Source of the DNA: Nocardia mexicana NBRC 108244
GTDB lineage: Bacteria > Actinomycetota > Actinomycetes > Mycobacteriales > Mycobacteriaceae
Direction: 5' to 3'
Assembly (NCBI RefSeq): GCF_001613165.1
Contig: NZ_BDBV01000001.1
Location: forward strand, 62,001 to 126,000
Length of the DNA stretch: 64,000 nucleotides
Numbering within the stretch: the stretch's first letter is position 1; each line of letters opens with the position of its first letter. The position numbers and the translations under genes were made by a program. The notes under the pieces were generated by a model, which was not told the DNA's origin, ran no database searches, and saw only the letters and a list, made by a program, of their open reading frames with translations. Shown here piece by piece: positions 55,301 to 64,000 of the stretch.

Positions 55301-56753
55301 GGAGGTCGCCGACCTGGCCGAGCTCTGGGTGGCGGCGCTCGGCGCGATCATCTCCCATGCGCGCGACTCGAACGCCGGCGGGCACACTCCCTCGGACTTC
55401 CCGCTGGTCCGAGTGAGTCGCGGCGACATCGCCGGGTGGGAGCGCGACTACGGACGGCTCACCGAGGTGTGGCCGCTCGCGCCGCTGCAGCAGGGCCTGT
55501 ACTTCCACGCCGAACTCGCGCGGCCGTCGTCACCCGGCAGCACCGTCGTCGACGTCTACAACGTCCAGGCGGTGCAGCACATCGGCGGCGTGCTCGATCG
55601 CGACCGATTGCGGTGGGCCGCAGACGAACTGCTGCGGCGATACCCGAATCTGCGCGCGGCGTTCGTGGCCGACACCACGGGAACCCCGCGGCAGGTGGTG
55701 CCCGAAACCGTCGAAATACCCTGGCGTGAAGTGGATCTCCGGCTGGAAGGCCGGGTGTCCGAGCTCATCGACCGGGAGCGCACGCACCGGTTCGATCCCG
55801 CGGTGCCGCCGCTGATGAGGTTCGCGCTCGCCCGCACCGCGGACTCGGAACACGTGTTGATCGCGACGTATCACCACATCCTGCTCGACGGCTGGTCGGT
55901 ACCGCTCGTGCTGCGAGATCTCATGGCGCTCTACGCGAGCGGCGAACCGCTCGCGCCACCGGCGGGTTCGTTCCGCGCGTACCTCGCGTGGCACCACGAC
56001 CGCGAGACGACGGCGGCCGCGGCCGCATGGCGGCGGGCGCTGGACGGCGTGCGCGGGCCGACCCTGGTCGCGCCGACCGCTCGCGGCCACGACATCACCA
56101 CCACCACGAAGTACCGATGGGTTCTCGACGCGGACACCACCGACCGACTCGGTGCGACCGCGACCGAACTCGGCGTCACGGTCAATACCGTGCTGCAGGT
56201 CGCGTGGGCAATCCTGCTGGGACGCAGGCTCGGCCGCGACGACGTGGTGTTCGGCACGATCGTGTCCGGCCGCCCGGCCGCGCTTCCCGGCGTGGAATCC
56301 GTTGTCGGGCTCTGCATCAACACCGTGCCGGTCCGAGTGCGGTTCGACCCGGGCATGCCCGCCGCGGCGGTGCTGCGGTCGGTGCAGGACGAACAGGCGG
56401 AACTGATGGAACACCACGACCTCGGCCTGACGGCGATCCATGCCGCCGCGGGACAGCGGGACATCCTGTTCGACACGGCGATGGTGTACGAGTCCTACCC
56501 CGTCGACGTGGCGCAGCTCGCCGCCGCGGCGGCCGCCGTCGACGGCATCGCCGGTACCGCGGTGGAACTGCACGACGCCGCGCACTACCCCCTGACGCTC
56601 TTCGTCGAGCCCGGCCCGGCGCTGACCATCCAATTCGGATACCAGCGCACGGCTTTCGACGAGACACAAGTAGCCGAGATCGCCGCGGAGCTACGGAATC
56701 TGCTGCGCGCGGTCGCGGCGGCCCCGCAGGACCCCATCGAGGCCCTCCGATGA
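46362..56753 (+). CDS. Nonribosomal peptide synthetase, C*-A-T-E-C-A-T-E-C
   Basis: 3,463 residues. The N-terminal C-like domain has a damaged active site (YHRLVND at ~131 where HHxxxDG is expected). Module 1: A ([11 protein letters not shown] ~568), T (GGDSI, Ser964), E ([10 protein letters not shown] ~1157, [14 protein letters not shown]). Module 2: C (HHLLLDG ~1649), A ([11 protein letters not shown] ~2111), T (Ser2504), E ([10 protein letters not shown] ~2688). A complete C domain (HHILLDG ~3171) ends the protein and should accept the D-residue from module 2. By-eye codes: A1 D-V-W-F-L-A-L-V-A-K (hydrophobic, unassigned); A2 D-F-W-Q-V-G-L-V-H-K (close to threonine). Both carrier sites have the GGDS form typical before E domains. 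Stop and next start overlap as ATGA. Confidence 0.95.
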   Translation: MTINEFAVTDGWAPTDAQRAALAAGDQWIDLYLEPGSRVDADALALAIDTVMSECPVLHSVFRGAPGTVRVCETAPTPTEVLAADGGDPDRLVASWLAQERSRTTDLDRGPLYRHLVVGFANGRVGWFQRYHRLVNDEPGMLAIVARVRALLDGTRSDPPACPPFGPAADRLESERRYRESGSWATDRHYWEQSLAGADRPAPLSGHGPDLPDPAAGGLWSETAAGTELTRIARACGGGPPAVVLAAVAVYASRMTMADDVVIAVGNVDGAVPLRISVSPQTSFDGLAKRVGLELRRARRHRYIPDIDDPWPEAPVHGQWPLAVRMLPDAAPGRLHEPDSRVSFGTGDPVTVCVDDGAVGGWRIAVVGTGHRTHRDRIVRLLDRLARAPRTPIGRIALTGPMDTEYLEGARTDAPPTTVAALLAAQAARTPDAVALVSGERRMTYADLHDASNTLARSLIHLGVGPERPVAVAIGPSPEQIVAVHAVLAAGGAYLPLDPEHPRERHAYLLDVTRPVCVLGTRRDGFDAPPGVRVIHLDDLDLSGESRATVTDVDRIAPLRPDNLAYVLFTSGSTGRPKGVGVTHAALCTHLAWMQHEHALDGGDAVLRKTSLTFDVSAWEVLWPFLSGARVVVDESGAHRDPAGLARLLAEYGVTTVQFTPSTLAAHRRAAAEPFAASVRRVLVAGEALTPALAAQLPATAPGARYDNLYGPTEATVAVTRHEIAAAQAFSPDDTVPIGTPSWDVRAHVLDHCLQPVPAGASGELYIGGAALARGYVGGPGRTAARFVADPFGDPGRRLYRTGDIVRATALGELEFLGRSDFQVKLRGIRVELGELESVLAGQETVAQAVAVVRRGDHTAGDRLVAYVTPAAGHRIDPAELERRLGEVLPRHLIPASIVALTELPVNRSGKIDRKALPEPVFEPVPFRAPRTTTERTLAAVFADVLGRDTVGVDESFFALGGDSIMSILLVSRARARGIAITAQEVYEHRTVARLATVAEAADGCDTPRLDEPPGGGVGELPLTPVIRFLVERGGNFDRFCQSLTLELPDGIDRAAMVSTISAVVDHHDMLRSRLSRDDAGEWHLTVSPPGSIDVDALIDQVFYDADLSGTELAAFATEQLNAAVDRIDPATGAVLRFVWLTPRRSASPGLLVIAAHHIAVDGVSWRILLPDFVSAWAAVAAGSTPRLPGVGTSMRAWTHALVDTARRPELVAELPVWREIVDGPAPTFGDRPFDPHRDLTPDVAHTAIELDERDTAALITAIPGRYRARVADALLTALALAVARWRSRRDQGERSVLLRLEGHGREQDAVPGADLSRTVGWFTSIVPARLDLAGIDLDDAFAGGPALGDALKAVKEQLRRTPHNGFGYGLLRYLNEETAATLPREEPGEISFNYFGHITGVDIPDELSGIGWLPSPDYGMLPIRPDARRGALGAVEVDSIVVGHRLRTSIGYARTLFDEASGEELIRLWREALTAVARHARDPRTRGGHTPSDFPLTVPGQADIDLWERRYPALTDVWPVSPLQAGIMFHALFDPAAVDVYTVQLVLTLDGAVDTAGLRSAADTVLERHPNLRTAFVVDGAGSPRQIVVAEVALPWRTVDLTGAPAGELDRLLDTERVTPFDLERPPLLRFLLVREDAGRTRLVLTYHHLLLDGWSIPLLLREIVAGYAGFATEPPRPYRHYLEWLARQDKSESRRAWAEALGDVPEPTLLAGDPPARPPAVLPPEHEFVLDEAQTRALTRLAGELEVTVNTVLQCAWAILLSRMTDRSDVVFGTTVSGRPADITGVESMVGLFINTIPVRVRMVADDTAQALLRRVQREQFALSTHHHLGLPDIVSQADSGKRGLFDTLLVVESYPFDVARLRTDATAGAGLAISGLRSREATHYALTITVRQTDRLHILASRRPDLVDEATVARLTERLVGVLSALAANPYVPVAHIDAIGPAERQLVLEHWQRPAAHAADTTLVDLFLAQVAARPDAVAVRHGSRAVTYRELDRASAELSHALAARGIGPESLVALAVSRSIELITGMLGVLRAGAGYVPLDLDSPPRRLEFVLAETDPSCVVTTRADRAALPAGDLPCLILGAEEASAPTSPAATPRPGNLAYVLYTSGSTGRPKGVCVTHRNVVAMLTAARSLLDTDHTDVWTMFHSPAFDFSVWEMWGALSSGGTLAIVDPDLARSPVEFGELLERDAVTVLSQTPSAFYALLDAGATAPPSLRHIVLGGEALDLRRLRGWYDASPAGQTRISNLYGITEATVHATHVPVDGALARSARASVIGLGLPGMTVRVLDSRLRPVPVGATGEVYLTGDQVARGYHARPATTAARYVADPFGVPGGVMFRTGDLARWNNDGSLEYRGRGDQQVKIRGYRIEPAEVEAALLDHDSVAQAVVVARAEGPSPRLIAYTVPASGRILATGELETHVAHRLPPYMRPSAIVAVEALPLTPNGKLDRAALPDPVFRPRSAQAPRTPAEQVIADVFAEVLGIDRAGVDDSFFALGGDSITSIQLASRARARGLHFTPRDVFDHRTVAGIASAARTSDSDPAVPRLLELPGGGVGELPLPPAVRWLTERGGSFRRVNQTLTVDLPPGIDHDTVAAAVAAIVDRHDMLRGRLFRDGFGEWRLETAPPGAIGTSELLRRYDIDFTSEAAALDAALDRLDPAAGIMVQFVRLDSGHGTGRLIICAHHIAVDGVSWRILIPDLLAAMAAIANHAAPQWDPPGTSMRRWSHALVDAAHAPDRIAELGLWRRICAAPDPALGPRPLDPDLDTVSRLATVDITVDQADTESLVRTVPALFHAGVDEILVSALAVALTTWRARRGEAAPVSLIRLEGHGREEQLAPGADLSRTVGWCTSLYPVRLDLTGIDVEGALAGTESAGAVIKAVKEQLRAVPDHGVGYGLLRYLNPDTAELLPGPMPGQIAFNYLGRIHDRGSGVVAMPAADADPDLPAAAAIDVNAIVVDSRLRAGFSYPTTLLDKSEVADLAELWVAALGAIISHARDSNAGGHTPSDFPLVRVSRGDIAGWERDYGRLTEVWPLAPLQQGLYFHAELARPSSPGSTVVDVYNVQAVQHIGGVLDRDRLRWAADELLRRYPNLRAAFVADTTGTPRQVVPETVEIPWREVDLRLEGRVSELIDRERTHRFDPAVPPLMRFALARTADSEHVLIATYHHILLDGWSVPLVLRDLMALYASGEPLAPPAGSFRAYLAWHHDRETTAAAAAWRRALDGVRGPTLVAPTARGHDITTTTKYRWVLDADTTDRLGATATELGVTVNTVLQVAWAILLGRRLGRDDVVFGTIVSGRPAALPGVESVVGLCINTVPVRVRFDPGMPAAAVLRSVQDEQAELMEHHDLGLTAIHAAAGQRDILFDTAMVYESYPVDVAQLAAAAAAVDGIAGTAVELHDAAHYPLTLFVEPGPALTIQFGYQRTAFDETQVAEIAAELRNLLRAVAAAPQDPIEALR

Positions 56754-59700
56754 CCTCGCGGTGGCCGCTGACCGGAGCACAGCAACACGTCTGGGTGGCA
56801 CAGCAACTCGACGACACCGGGTTGCGGTTCGTCATCGGCGGGTACGTGCACATCCACGGCCCGGTCGACGAGGCGGCGTTCGAGCGAGCACTGCGCCTCG
56901 TGGTCGCCGGTGCGGAGACGATGCGGGTACGGTTCGACGCCGATGCCGACGGCCGCGTCACGCAGGTCCTCGAGGAGGTGGCCGACTGGCCGCTGTACCG
57001 CAAGAGTTTTCGCGCGGCGGCGGACCCGCGGGGCGAGGCGGTGCGATTCATGTACGCGCTGCTGGACCGGCCGTTCGACCTGCGCCGGACGCCGCTGTTC
57101 GAACACCACCTGATCGATCTCGGCGCCGACGGCACCGCGTGGTTCGTCAGATCGCATCACGCCGTGCTCGACGGCGCCGCCTCCGCCGCCATGGTCCGCC
57201 GCGTCGCCGACACCTACACCGCGATAGTGGACGGCCGGCCGGTGCCGGAATCGGTATTCGACCGGGTGGAAGCCTTTGTGGCGGAGGACATTCGCTACCG
57301 CGCCTCGGACCGCTTCGCCGACGACCGGCGATTCTGGGCACAGCGGCTCGCGGTGCCCGGCCCTGCCGATGCCCCGCTGTTCTCCGGAGCCCCGTCGAAC
57401 ACCCGCACCCCGCGATACCTCAGGCACGCGGGCGTGCTCGACGGCGCCGCGTGGCAGGCACTGCGGGCCCGCGCCGAGGAGTCCGCCACCGCGTGGCCGG
57501 CCTGGGTGTTCGCCGCGACCGCGATTGCGCTGCACGCGGATTCGGGAGCACGGATGGTCACGCTGGGCCTCGCGGTACCCGCCAAACGCTCCCGCACCGC
57601 GCTCGGCGTCACCGCGAATATCGTCCCGATGCGGATATCGGTCGACCCGTCCGCATCCGTCGGCGACCTGCTGCGGGCGATCCGCGCCGAATCCCTGATC
57701 ATCCTGCGCCACCAGCGATACCAGCAGGCCGATATGCTCGCCGACCTGCGGGCGGGCGGCGCCGGAGGGGGTATCGCCGGTCCCACGGTCAATGTGCTGC
57801 CCATGCAGAAGGACCTCCGCTTCGGCCCCGAAACCGCTACCCTGCGCCATCTTTCGGCGGGCCGCTCCGACGACCTGACCATCGGTGTGTACGACAACGG
57901 CGATCCGGTCCTGACGCTGGTCCTGGAGTCCAGCACGCTCCGGTACACCGAGGCCGAACTCGCCGCGCACCACCGCCGGCTCACCGACACCATCGCGGCC
58001 CTCGCGGCGGCCCCGGAGGATCTCCCGATCGGCAGGCTCCGCACCGGTCCGGCGGAGATCGCGGGTGCTCCGGTGCGAGAAGAGCGCGCGGCCGCACCCC
58101 GGCGAGCACTCACGCCGACGGCCGCGACGCTGACCGAGTGGTTCGAGCGGACCGTCGCGACCCGCGGCGAGGCCACCGCCGTCGTCTGCGGCGAGGCCGC
58201 CCTCTCCTATGCCGACCTGGACCGCCGCGCTCGACGGCTGGCGGGGATCATCGCCGGATACGGCGTGGGCCCAGGGGATTTCGTGGCTCTCGCGGTGCCG
58301 AGATCGCTGGACCTCGTGGTCGGCGTGATCGCCGTGCTGAAGACCGGCGCCGCCTATGCTCCGATCGACCCCGGCTACCCGGAGCAGCGGCTGCGAGCCA
58401 TCGTCGCCGATGTCACCCCCGCGTTGATCGTCACCTGTACGGACGTGGACCTCCCCGAGGCGATCTCGCCGGCGCCCGTCCTCCGCATCGATGACCCGCC
58501 ACCGGTCGAGCCCGCCGACCTCGCGGTCCGCCCGGCCGCGCACGACCCCGCCTATGTCATCCACACCTCCGGCACGACCGGGCGGCCGAAGGGCGTCGTC
58601 GTCACGCACGCGAATGTCGTCCGCCTGCTCGAGGCGACGCAGCCGTGGTTCGAGTTCGGCGCCTCCGACGTCTGGACGCTGTTCCACTCCATCGCCTTCG
58701 ACTTCTCGGTGTGGGAGCTCTGGGGTGCCCTGTGCCACGGCGGCACCCTCGTGGTCGTTCCGGCCGGGGTGGCTCGATCGCCGAGCGATTTTCTCGATCT
58801 CCTTGTGGAGCAACAGGTTACGGTACTCGATCAGACGCCCTCGGCATTCGGGATGCTCGTCGACGCCCTGGCGCGGCGACCGGCCGCGAGCGATCGACTG
58901 TCGCTGCGCCAGGTGATCTTCGGCGGCGAACCGGTGGAACCGTGGCGACTGGCCGCGTGGTGGGCGCTTCGCGATCCGGCGGCGACGCGCCTGACCAATA
59001 TGTACGGCATCACCGAGACCACGGTGTTCACGACCGGAACGCCGTTGACACCCGGCTCGTCGTCCGGGGACATCGGCACGCCGATACCGGATCTGTCGGT
59101 GTACGTGCTCGATGCCGCGCTCCGCCGGTGCCCGCCCGGGCTCCCGGGCGAGCTGTATGTCGCGGGTCCCGGTGTCGCGCAAGGATATCTGCGCCGCCCG
59201 GGCCTCACCGCGGGACGCTTCGCCGCCGACCCGTTCGGCCCGCCCGGCACCGTCATGTATCGCAGCGGCGACGTGGCGCGGTGGACCGCCGACGGCACGC
59301 TGGAATACCTGGGGCGCGCGGACCGGCAGGTGAAGGTGCGGGGCTTCCGGATCGAACCCGGTGAGATCGAGGCAGCGCTGTGCGCTCTCCCGGCCGTGCG
59401 CGCGGCGGTGGTCCTGACCGTCGAGCCCGAACCCGGGGACCGACGGCTCGCCGCCTTCGTGACGGGGCACGGGATCGACGTCGATCGCACCCGCGCCGAT
59501 CTCGCCGATCTGCTTCCCGCACATGCGATTCCCTCCGCGATCTTCGTCGTCGACACCATCCCGATGACACCCGGCGGCAAGATCGATGAACGCCGACTGC
59601 GCGCCCTCGCCGCCGACGGGTCCGCACGCGGGGCAGGCTCGCCACCGCGTACCGACACCGAGATGCGGCTGCATGCGCTCTTCGTCGATGTGCTCGGGCA

Positions 59701-62700
59701 CGACGGCATCGGCATCGACGACGGCTTCTTCGCCTCCGGCGGTGACAGCATTCTGGCCATCCGGCTGGCCGATCGGGCGCAGGCGGCCGGGTTCGCCACC
59801 ACGCCGCGGGACGTCTTCGAACAGCAGACCGTGCGCGCGCTCGCGCACATCGCCGAGGCACGGCCCGCCGACGCCCGGCAACCGGACACACCCGCACAGC
59901 CCGATGGAGCGAACGATCGGTTCCTCCCGGCGACACCGCTGCAGTCGGGCCTGCTGTTCCACTCCCTGTACGACGGCGGCGAGGACGGCGACCCCTACCT
60001 GGTCCAGTTCGTGCTCACCCTGGACGGCCCGATCCGTGCCGAACGCCTGCGTGAGGCGTGGCGATCCGTGCTCGCGCGCCATCCGCATCTGCTGGGATCG
60101 TTCGCCGTCGACGGCGGCGAGCGCCCGCGCTACGAGATCCGCCCCGATGTCGACATACCCTGGCGCGTCCTGGATCTCGTCGAGGCAACCGCCGAGGAGC
60201 GGGCGCGCGCCGTCCACCGGGCGCGGACGGAGGACGCCCGGATCGACCCCCTCGCGCCGCCGCTGCTCACGGTCACCCTGCTCCACACCGACATACACCG
60301 CTCCCTGCTCGTATTCACCCACCACCACGCCCTGCTCGACGGCTGGTCGGTGGCAATCCTGTTGCGCGAGCTGGCGATCGGCTATCGCGGCATCGAATTG
60401 CCGCCTCCCACACCGTTCCGCCGGTTTCTGGAATGGTCTGCGGCGCAGGACAGCGACGGCGCCCGCCGAGCCTGGGCGCGTGCGCTCTCCGGCGCCGAGC
60501 CGAGCAGGGTGGCACGGGCGAGCCGGGAACGGTGGCGGCCTCCCGAAGACCACACGTTCCGGGTGCCGGACGCGCTGTCGACCGCGCTGCGCGACCGGGC
60601 CGCCGAACGCAACCTGACGATCAACTCGCTGATGCAGGCCATGTGGGCGCTGGTGCTGTCGAACCTGACCGGCGGCGACGAGGTCGTCTTCGGCATCACG
60701 GTGTCCGGCCGCACCGGCAGCGCCGAAATGGCCGGTGTCGTCGGGCTGCTGATGAACACGGTGCCGCTGCGGGTTCGCTCAGCGCCCGGCGAATCTCCGC
60801 TCGATCTGGCCACTCGCATCCAGGCCGGGCGGGCCGCGATCATGGAGCACGACCATCTCGGACTGCCGGAGATCCTCGCCGCGGCAGGGCAATCCGACCT
60901 GTTCGATACCTCACTGGTCTTCGAGAACTTCCCCGTCGACACCGGACCCGTCGACGACCCGGACGCGGACTTCTCGGTCACGTCCGTGGAGGTCCTCGGC
61001 AGTACCCATTTTCCGCTGACGGTGACCGTCGTCCCCGAGGACGGCGGGCTGACCTTCCGAATCGGCTTGCAGCCCGGCCGCATCGACGGTTTCGCCGACG
61101 CGGACGAGCTGTGGTCACGGATCCTGGCCGCCGGCGAGGCGCTCGCCGCCCGGCGGCAGTCGCCGGTCGGCCGGCTCCGCCTGCTCGGGCCCGCACGGCA
61201 TGCCGAGCTCCTGGGCTTCGGGCGCGGTGCGCGCACCGATGTCGAGAACGGCGGCATCGCAGCGTGTTTCGAGTCGGTCGCGCGACGACACCCACGGCGC
61301 GCCGCGGTCTGGTGCGACGGCGTGGAGCTCACCTACGCCGACGTCGATGCCCGTGCCGACAGGGTGGCCCGCCGGCTGCGTGCCCGCGGCGCCGGGCCGG
61401 GGGTGCCGGTCGGCATCGCGCTGCCGCGGTCGGCCGATCTCGTGGTCGCCTTCCTCGCGGTCTACAAGCTCGGGGCGGTCTGCGTGCCCCTCAGCGACCG
61501 CTATCCGCCCGCCCACGTGCAGCGGCTGTTGCGTTTCACCGGAACCGAATTGGTGCTGCACGATCTCGCCGATGCGGCCGCTTCGACCGACGACGACAGC
61601 GACCTGGGCATCACCGTGGCCCCCGAGGCGGTCGCGACGATCATGTTCACGTCCGGGTCGACCGGAGCGCCGAAGGGGGTCGAGGTAACCCACCGCAATA
61701 TCGTGGCGCGAGCGCATGACCGCGTCGGGGACGGCGACGGGCACGAACGGGTGCTGCTGCATCTCCCGCACACCTGGGACATGGTGGTCTTCGAGCTGTG
61801 GCTGCCCCTGCTGACGGGCCGAACCGTGGTGATCGCGCCGCCCGGCGTGCTCGATGTGCACGACTATGCCCAGGTCCTGCGCGCGGGACGGGTGACCTCG
61901 ATGCTGTTGTCGGCGGGACTGTTTCATCTGCTCGCCGAGCAGGCCCCGGAGCAACTCGCCAGGCTGTCGGAACTCGCGAGCGCCGGCGACGTGCTGGCGC
62001 CCCGGGCCGCCGCGGCCGTTCGCCGGGGCGAGCACCCGCCGGTCGTGCGGAATCTGTACGGGCCCGTCGAGGCGACGGGCTTCGCGGTCGCCTACCCGAT
62101 CCCCGGCGACGCGGCACCGGACCGGCCCGTCCCGATCGGCCGTCCGGCCGACAACACCCGGGTCACGGTGCTCGATCCGGCGCTGCGGCCGGTGCCCGCC
62201 GCCGTGTCCGGGGAGATCTACCTGTCCGGCGTGGGACTCGCCAACGGCTACCACCGGGCCCCCGCCCTGACCGCCGCGCGGTTCGTGGCCGACCCGTACG
62301 GCCCGCCCGGTGCGCGCATGTATCGCACGGGTGACCTCGGCCGCTGGAATGCGGAGGGCGTACTGCACTTCCTCGGCCGCACCGATCGGCAGCTGAAGAT
62401 CAACGGTTTCCGCATCGAACCGGGCGAGGTGGAGGCGGCGATCCGGCGCGAGCCGGACACCACGGCGGCGGTCGTCACGGCGCGGCGGAACGGTAGCGGG
62501 CAGTCGCTGATTGCGCACATCACCGGGACCGCCGAGATCGACACGGCGGCACTGCGCGCCCGGCTGGCGGCGAGTCTGCCCGCCTACCTGGTGCCGTCGG
62601 CGATCGTGCAGGTGGACGAGCTGCCCCTCACCGCCACGGGCAAGGTCGACGTCGGCGCGCTCCCGACGCCTCCCGACGGTGCGCACGTGCCCGTCCGGAC

Positions 62701-64000
62701 GCCCCGCCAGCAGATCGTCGCGGCGGCCTTCGCGGAGGCGCTGGGCGGCCGGACCATCGGTATCACCGACGACTTCTTCGCGCACGGCGGCAATTCGCTG
62801 TCCGCCCTCCGCGCCGTCGCCGTCCTCCGGTCGTCGCTCGGCGTCCCGGTATCGCTGCGCGATCTGTTCGAATCGCCCACGGTCGTCGCGCTGGAGCATG
62901 CGCTCGACCGACAGATGCGCGACACCGGAATCACCCGGCCGGATTTCGCACCCGTCCCCCGCACCCACCCGATCCCGCTGTCGCCCGCGCAGCTGCGCCT
63001 GTGGACCGTGAACTATCTCGGCGGGCAGCAGCCGGACTACCTGATCGCGACCGCGCTCGACATCGGCGGACCGCTCGACACCGCGGCGGTGGAGGCGGCG
63101 GTCACCGATATCGTCGCGCGGCACGAGATCCTCCGCACCGTGCTGCCGTACGCGGCGGACGGCCCGGAACAGCGGATCCTGCCGATCGATTCGGCTCGGC
63201 CGGACTTCCGCATCGTCGACGCGGACGGTCCGGACGGTGTCGACCGCGCGGTGGAATCGCAGATGCAGCAGGGGTTCGACCCGACGAGGCGGCCGCCGCT
63301 GCGAATCCGGCTGTACCGCCTGACCGATGAGCATCATGTCCTGTTCGGCGTCGTCCACCACATCGCCGCCGACGGCGAATCCGCCGCCGTTCTGCAGCGC
63401 GATCTGGTCACCGCCTACCGGGCGCGGGTCGCCGGGGCGGCACCGGAATGGCCTTCTCCGGCACCACAATTCGCCGATTATGCGACGTGGCTGCGGCGGG
63501 TTCTGGGCCCTGACTCCGCCCCGACCCTCCTGCTCCGGCAGCAGGAGCAATACTGGCGCACCGTCCTCGACGGCATGCCGCAGCAACCGGTCCTGCCCGT
63601 CGATCACGCCCGCACCGACCGCCGTGCGAATACGGCGGCGACGGTCCCCGTCCGCGTCGACGCGGACACCCACCGCGAGCTCACCCGAACCGCGTCCGCC
63701 TGCGGGGTGAGCGTGTACATGCTGGTGCACACGGCGCTCGCCGTGGCGCTGCACGGCCGCGGCGCGGGCACCGACCTCCCCATCGGCGTCGCCTTGAGCG
63801 GCCGCGATTCGGAGGGACTGCAGGACTTGGTCGGATGCGTGGTCGACACGGCGGTGGTCCGCCTCGACATGTCGGGCACACCCACCTATCGCGAACTGGC
63901 CCACCGGGTCCGCGAGCGCATCCTCGGCGCCCACGAGAACAAGGAATTCCCCTTCGATCGCCTCGTCGAACTGATGAACCCCCCGCGCTCCCGAACCCAC
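56750..64000 (+). CDS. Nonribosomal peptide synthetase, C-A-T-C-A-T-C... (3' end outside window)
   Basis: The frame from the ATG at 56750 stays open for 2,417 codons to the window edge. The N-terminal C domain (SHHAVLDG ~135) begins [18 protein letters not shown], as in EntF/DhbF-type subunits. Module 1: A ([11 protein letters not shown] ~605), T (SGGDSILAI, Ser1000). Module 2: C (THHHALLDG ~1192), A ([11 protein letters not shown] ~1633), T (HGGNSLSAL, Ser2016). A third C domain (VVHHIAADG ~2203) is cut by the edge. No E domain is present. By-eye codes: A1 D-F-W-Q-I-G-M-V-F-K (threonine-like); A2 D-M-F-L-A-A-L-G-F-K, with an unusual [10 protein letters not shown] core, unassigned. Confidence 0.94.
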   Translation, partial: MTSRWPLTGAQQHVWVAQQLDDTGLRFVIGGYVHIHGPVDEAAFERALRLVVAGAETMRVRFDADADGRVTQVLEEVADWPLYRKSFRAAADPRGEAVRFMYALLDRPFDLRRTPLFEHHLIDLGADGTAWFVRSHHAVLDGAASAAMVRRVADTYTAIVDGRPVPESVFDRVEAFVAEDIRYRASDRFADDRRFWAQRLAVPGPADAPLFSGAPSNTRTPRYLRHAGVLDGAAWQALRARAEESATAWPAWVFAATAIALHADSGARMVTLGLAVPAKRSRTALGVTANIVPMRISVDPSASVGDLLRAIRAESLIILRHQRYQQADMLADLRAGGAGGGIAGPTVNVLPMQKDLRFGPETATLRHLSAGRSDDLTIGVYDNGDPVLTLVLESSTLRYTEAELAAHHRRLTDTIAALAAAPEDLPIGRLRTGPAEIAGAPVREERAAAPRRALTPTAATLTEWFERTVATRGEATAVVCGEAALSYADLDRRARRLAGIIAGYGVGPGDFVALAVPRSLDLVVGVIAVLKTGAAYAPIDPGYPEQRLRAIVADVTPALIVTCTDVDLPEAISPAPVLRIDDPPPVEPADLAVRPAAHDPAYVIHTSGTTGRPKGVVVTHANVVRLLEATQPWFEFGASDVWTLFHSIAFDFSVWELWGALCHGGTLVVVPAGVARSPSDFLDLLVEQQVTVLDQTPSAFGMLVDALARRPAASDRLSLRQVIFGGEPVEPWRLAAWWALRDPAATRLTNMYGITETTVFTTGTPLTPGSSSGDIGTPIPDLSVYVLDAALRRCPPGLPGELYVAGPGVAQGYLRRPGLTAGRFAADPFGPPGTVMYRSGDVARWTADGTLEYLGRADRQVKVRGFRIEPGEIEAALCALPAVRAAVVLTVEPEPGDRRLAAFVTGHGIDVDRTRADLADLLPAHAIPSAIFVVDTIPMTPGGKIDERRLRALAADGSARGAGSPPRTDTEMRLHALFVDVLGHDGIGIDDGFFASGGDSILAIRLADRAQAAGFATTPRDVFEQQTVRALAHIAEARPADARQPDTPAQPDGANDRFLPATPLQSGLLFHSLYDGGEDGDPYLVQFVLTLDGPIRAERLREAWRSVLARHPHLLGSFAVDGGERPRYEIRPDVDIPWRVLDLVEATAEERARAVHRARTEDARIDPLAPPLLTVTLLHTDIHRSLLVFTHHHALLDGWSVAILLRELAIGYRGIELPPPTPFRRFLEWSAAQDSDGARRAWARALSGAEPSRVARASRERWRPPEDHTFRVPDALSTALRDRAAERNLTINSLMQAMWALVLSNLTGGDEVVFGITVSGRTGSAEMAGVVGLLMNTVPLRVRSAPGESPLDLATRIQAGRAAIMEHDHLGLPEILAAAGQSDLFDTSLVFENFPVDTGPVDDPDADFSVTSVEVLGSTHFPLTVTVVPEDGGLTFRIGLQPGRIDGFADADELWSRILAAGEALAARRQSPVGRLRLLGPARHAELLGFGRGARTDVENGGIAACFESVARRHPRRAAVWCDGVELTYADVDARADRVARRLRARGAGPGVPVGIALPRSADLVVAFLAVYKLGAVCVPLSDRYPPAHVQRLLRFTGTELVLHDLADAAASTDDDSDLGITVAPEAVATIMFTSGSTGAPKGVEVTHRNIVARAHDRVGDGDGHERVLLHLPHTWDMVVFELWLPLLTGRTVVIAPPGVLDVHDYAQVLRAGRVTSMLLSAGLFHLLAEQAPEQLARLSELASAGDVLAPRAAAAVRRGEHPPVVRNLYGPVEATGFAVAYPIPGDAAPDRPVPIGRPADNTRVTVLDPALRPVPAAVSGEIYLSGVGLANGYHRAPALTAARFVADPYGPPGARMYRTGDLGRWNAEGVLHFLGRTDRQLKINGFRIEPGEVEAAIRREPDTTAAVVTARRNGSGQSLIAHITGTAEIDTAALRARLAASLPAYLVPSAIVQVDELPLTATGKVDVGALPTPPDGAHVPVRTPRQQIVAAAFAEALGGRTIGITDDFFAHGGNSLSALRAVAVLRSSLGVPVSLRDLFESPTVVALEHALDRQMRDTGITRPDFAPVPRTHPIPLSPAQLRLWTVNYLGGQQPDYLIATALDIGGPLDTAAVEAAVTDIVARHEILRTVLPYAADGPEQRILPIDSARPDFRIVDADGPDGVDRAVESQMQQGFDPTRRPPLRIRLYRLTDEHHVLFGVVHHIAADGESAAVLQRDLVTAYRARVAGAAPEWPSPAPQFADYATWLRRVLGPDSAPTLLLRQQEQYWRTVLDGMPQQPVLPVDHARTDRRANTAATVPVRVDADTHRELTRTASACGVSVYMLVHTALAVALHGRGAGTDLPIGVALSGRDSEGLQDLVGCVVDTAVVRLDMSGTPTYRELAHRVRERILGAHENKEFPFDRLVELMNPPRSRTH

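Larger units (their letters stand above)
35956..64000 (+). other. Hybrid PKS-NRPS biosynthetic gene cluster (continues past right edge)
   Basis: Nine consecutive + strand genes overlap or lie within six bases of each other. They encode extender-unit enzymes (ACP, acyl-CoA dehydrogenase, FkbH-like, 3-hydroxyacyl-CoA dehydrogenase), a KAS III-like protein, an A-T protein, a KS-T-C protein and two large NRPSs. No thioesterase, MbtH-like protein, phosphopantetheinyl transferase or dedicated exporter is in view; they may lie beyond 64,000. The product is not recognised. Confidence 0.93.

Noticed and set aside
56585..60553. 1,322-codon open frame on the minus strand
   Set aside because: It lies wholly antisense to NRPS2, whose + frame carries every expected C, A and T motif. 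Long antisense frames are normal in DNA with near-total G/C third positions.
61115..64000. 961-codon open frame on the minus strand to the window edge
   Set aside because: Antisense shadow of the second NRPS2 module. It has low-complexity Arg/Gly/Asp composition and no recognisable domain.
1..64000. CRISPR arrays, insertion sequences, att sites, rRNA
   Set aside because: No regularly spaced repeats, transposase-like proteins, terminal inverted repeats, integrases or rRNA segments were found on reading. The repeated segments in 46-63 kb are homologous NRPS domains, not mobile elements.

Overview
The window is a piece of a GC-rich actinobacterial chromosome. It is most likely from Nocardia or a close mycolic-acid-containing relative. 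The evidence is an MspA-type porin, a SigJ-like ECF41 sigma factor, a SigB/SigF-family sigma factor, a YfhO-like membrane protein, several DHA2-type exporters, an initiator tRNA of actinobacterial type, and heavy G/C bias at third codon positions with frequent GTG starts. No insertion sequence, phage gene, CRISPR array or rRNA was seen. No gene-free stretch exceeds about 300 bases.

Positions 1-35,700 hold mostly small, independent transcription units. First comes the end of a sugar/polyamine-type ABC importer (two permeases and an ATPase). Two TetR/DHA2 exporter pairs and an acyl-CoA dehydrogenase follow; the first TetR pair has a clear double operator. Next is an ECF41 sigma factor divergent from a serine hydrolase/DoxX operon, and both promoters carry the ECF41 signature. 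A cell-envelope block follows: MspA-like porin, secreted phospholipase A2-like protein, lipoprotein, membrane protein, methyltransferase, YfhO-like protein and glycosyltransferase. A stress-flavoured block (18.6-24.8 kb) contains a PRC-barrel/DUF2382 protein, a SigB-family sigma factor, a DUF4190 protein, and a pyruvate-oxidase-like ThDP enzyme with a small Rho-N-type protein. The ThDP enzyme has a plausible SigB-type promoter. DJ-1/PfpI and GlxA-like genes, an M56 metallopeptidase with a small upstream ORF, an ArsR/CDF metal pair, hydrolases, the initiator tRNA and an MFS/LysR pair complete this half.

Positions 35,956-64,000 form one continuous, mostly start/stop-overlapping operon on the + strand that runs off the right edge: a hybrid PKS-NRPS biosynthetic cluster. 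Its order is free-standing acyl carrier protein, acyl-CoA dehydrogenase, KAS III-like protein, FkbH-like HAD protein, A-T didomain, KS-(vestigial AT)-T-C-(truncated C) protein, 3-hydroxyacyl-CoA dehydrogenase, a 3,463-residue NRPS (C*-A-T-E-C-A-T-E-C), and a partial NRPS (C-A-T-C-A-T-C...). ACP, acyl-CoA dehydrogenase, FkbH and hydroxyacyl-CoA dehydrogenase are the known parts for building a glycerate-derived hydroxymalonyl-ACP extender. No dedicated O-methyltransferase of the FkbG type is in view. The single PKS module has lost its AT nucleophile, and the KAS III-like protein lacks the usual His/Asn active-site pair. The working hypothesis is that the extender is delivered in trans, possibly by the KAS III-like protein acting as an acyltransferase. 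The two E domains predict two D-configured residues. I recognise no known product.
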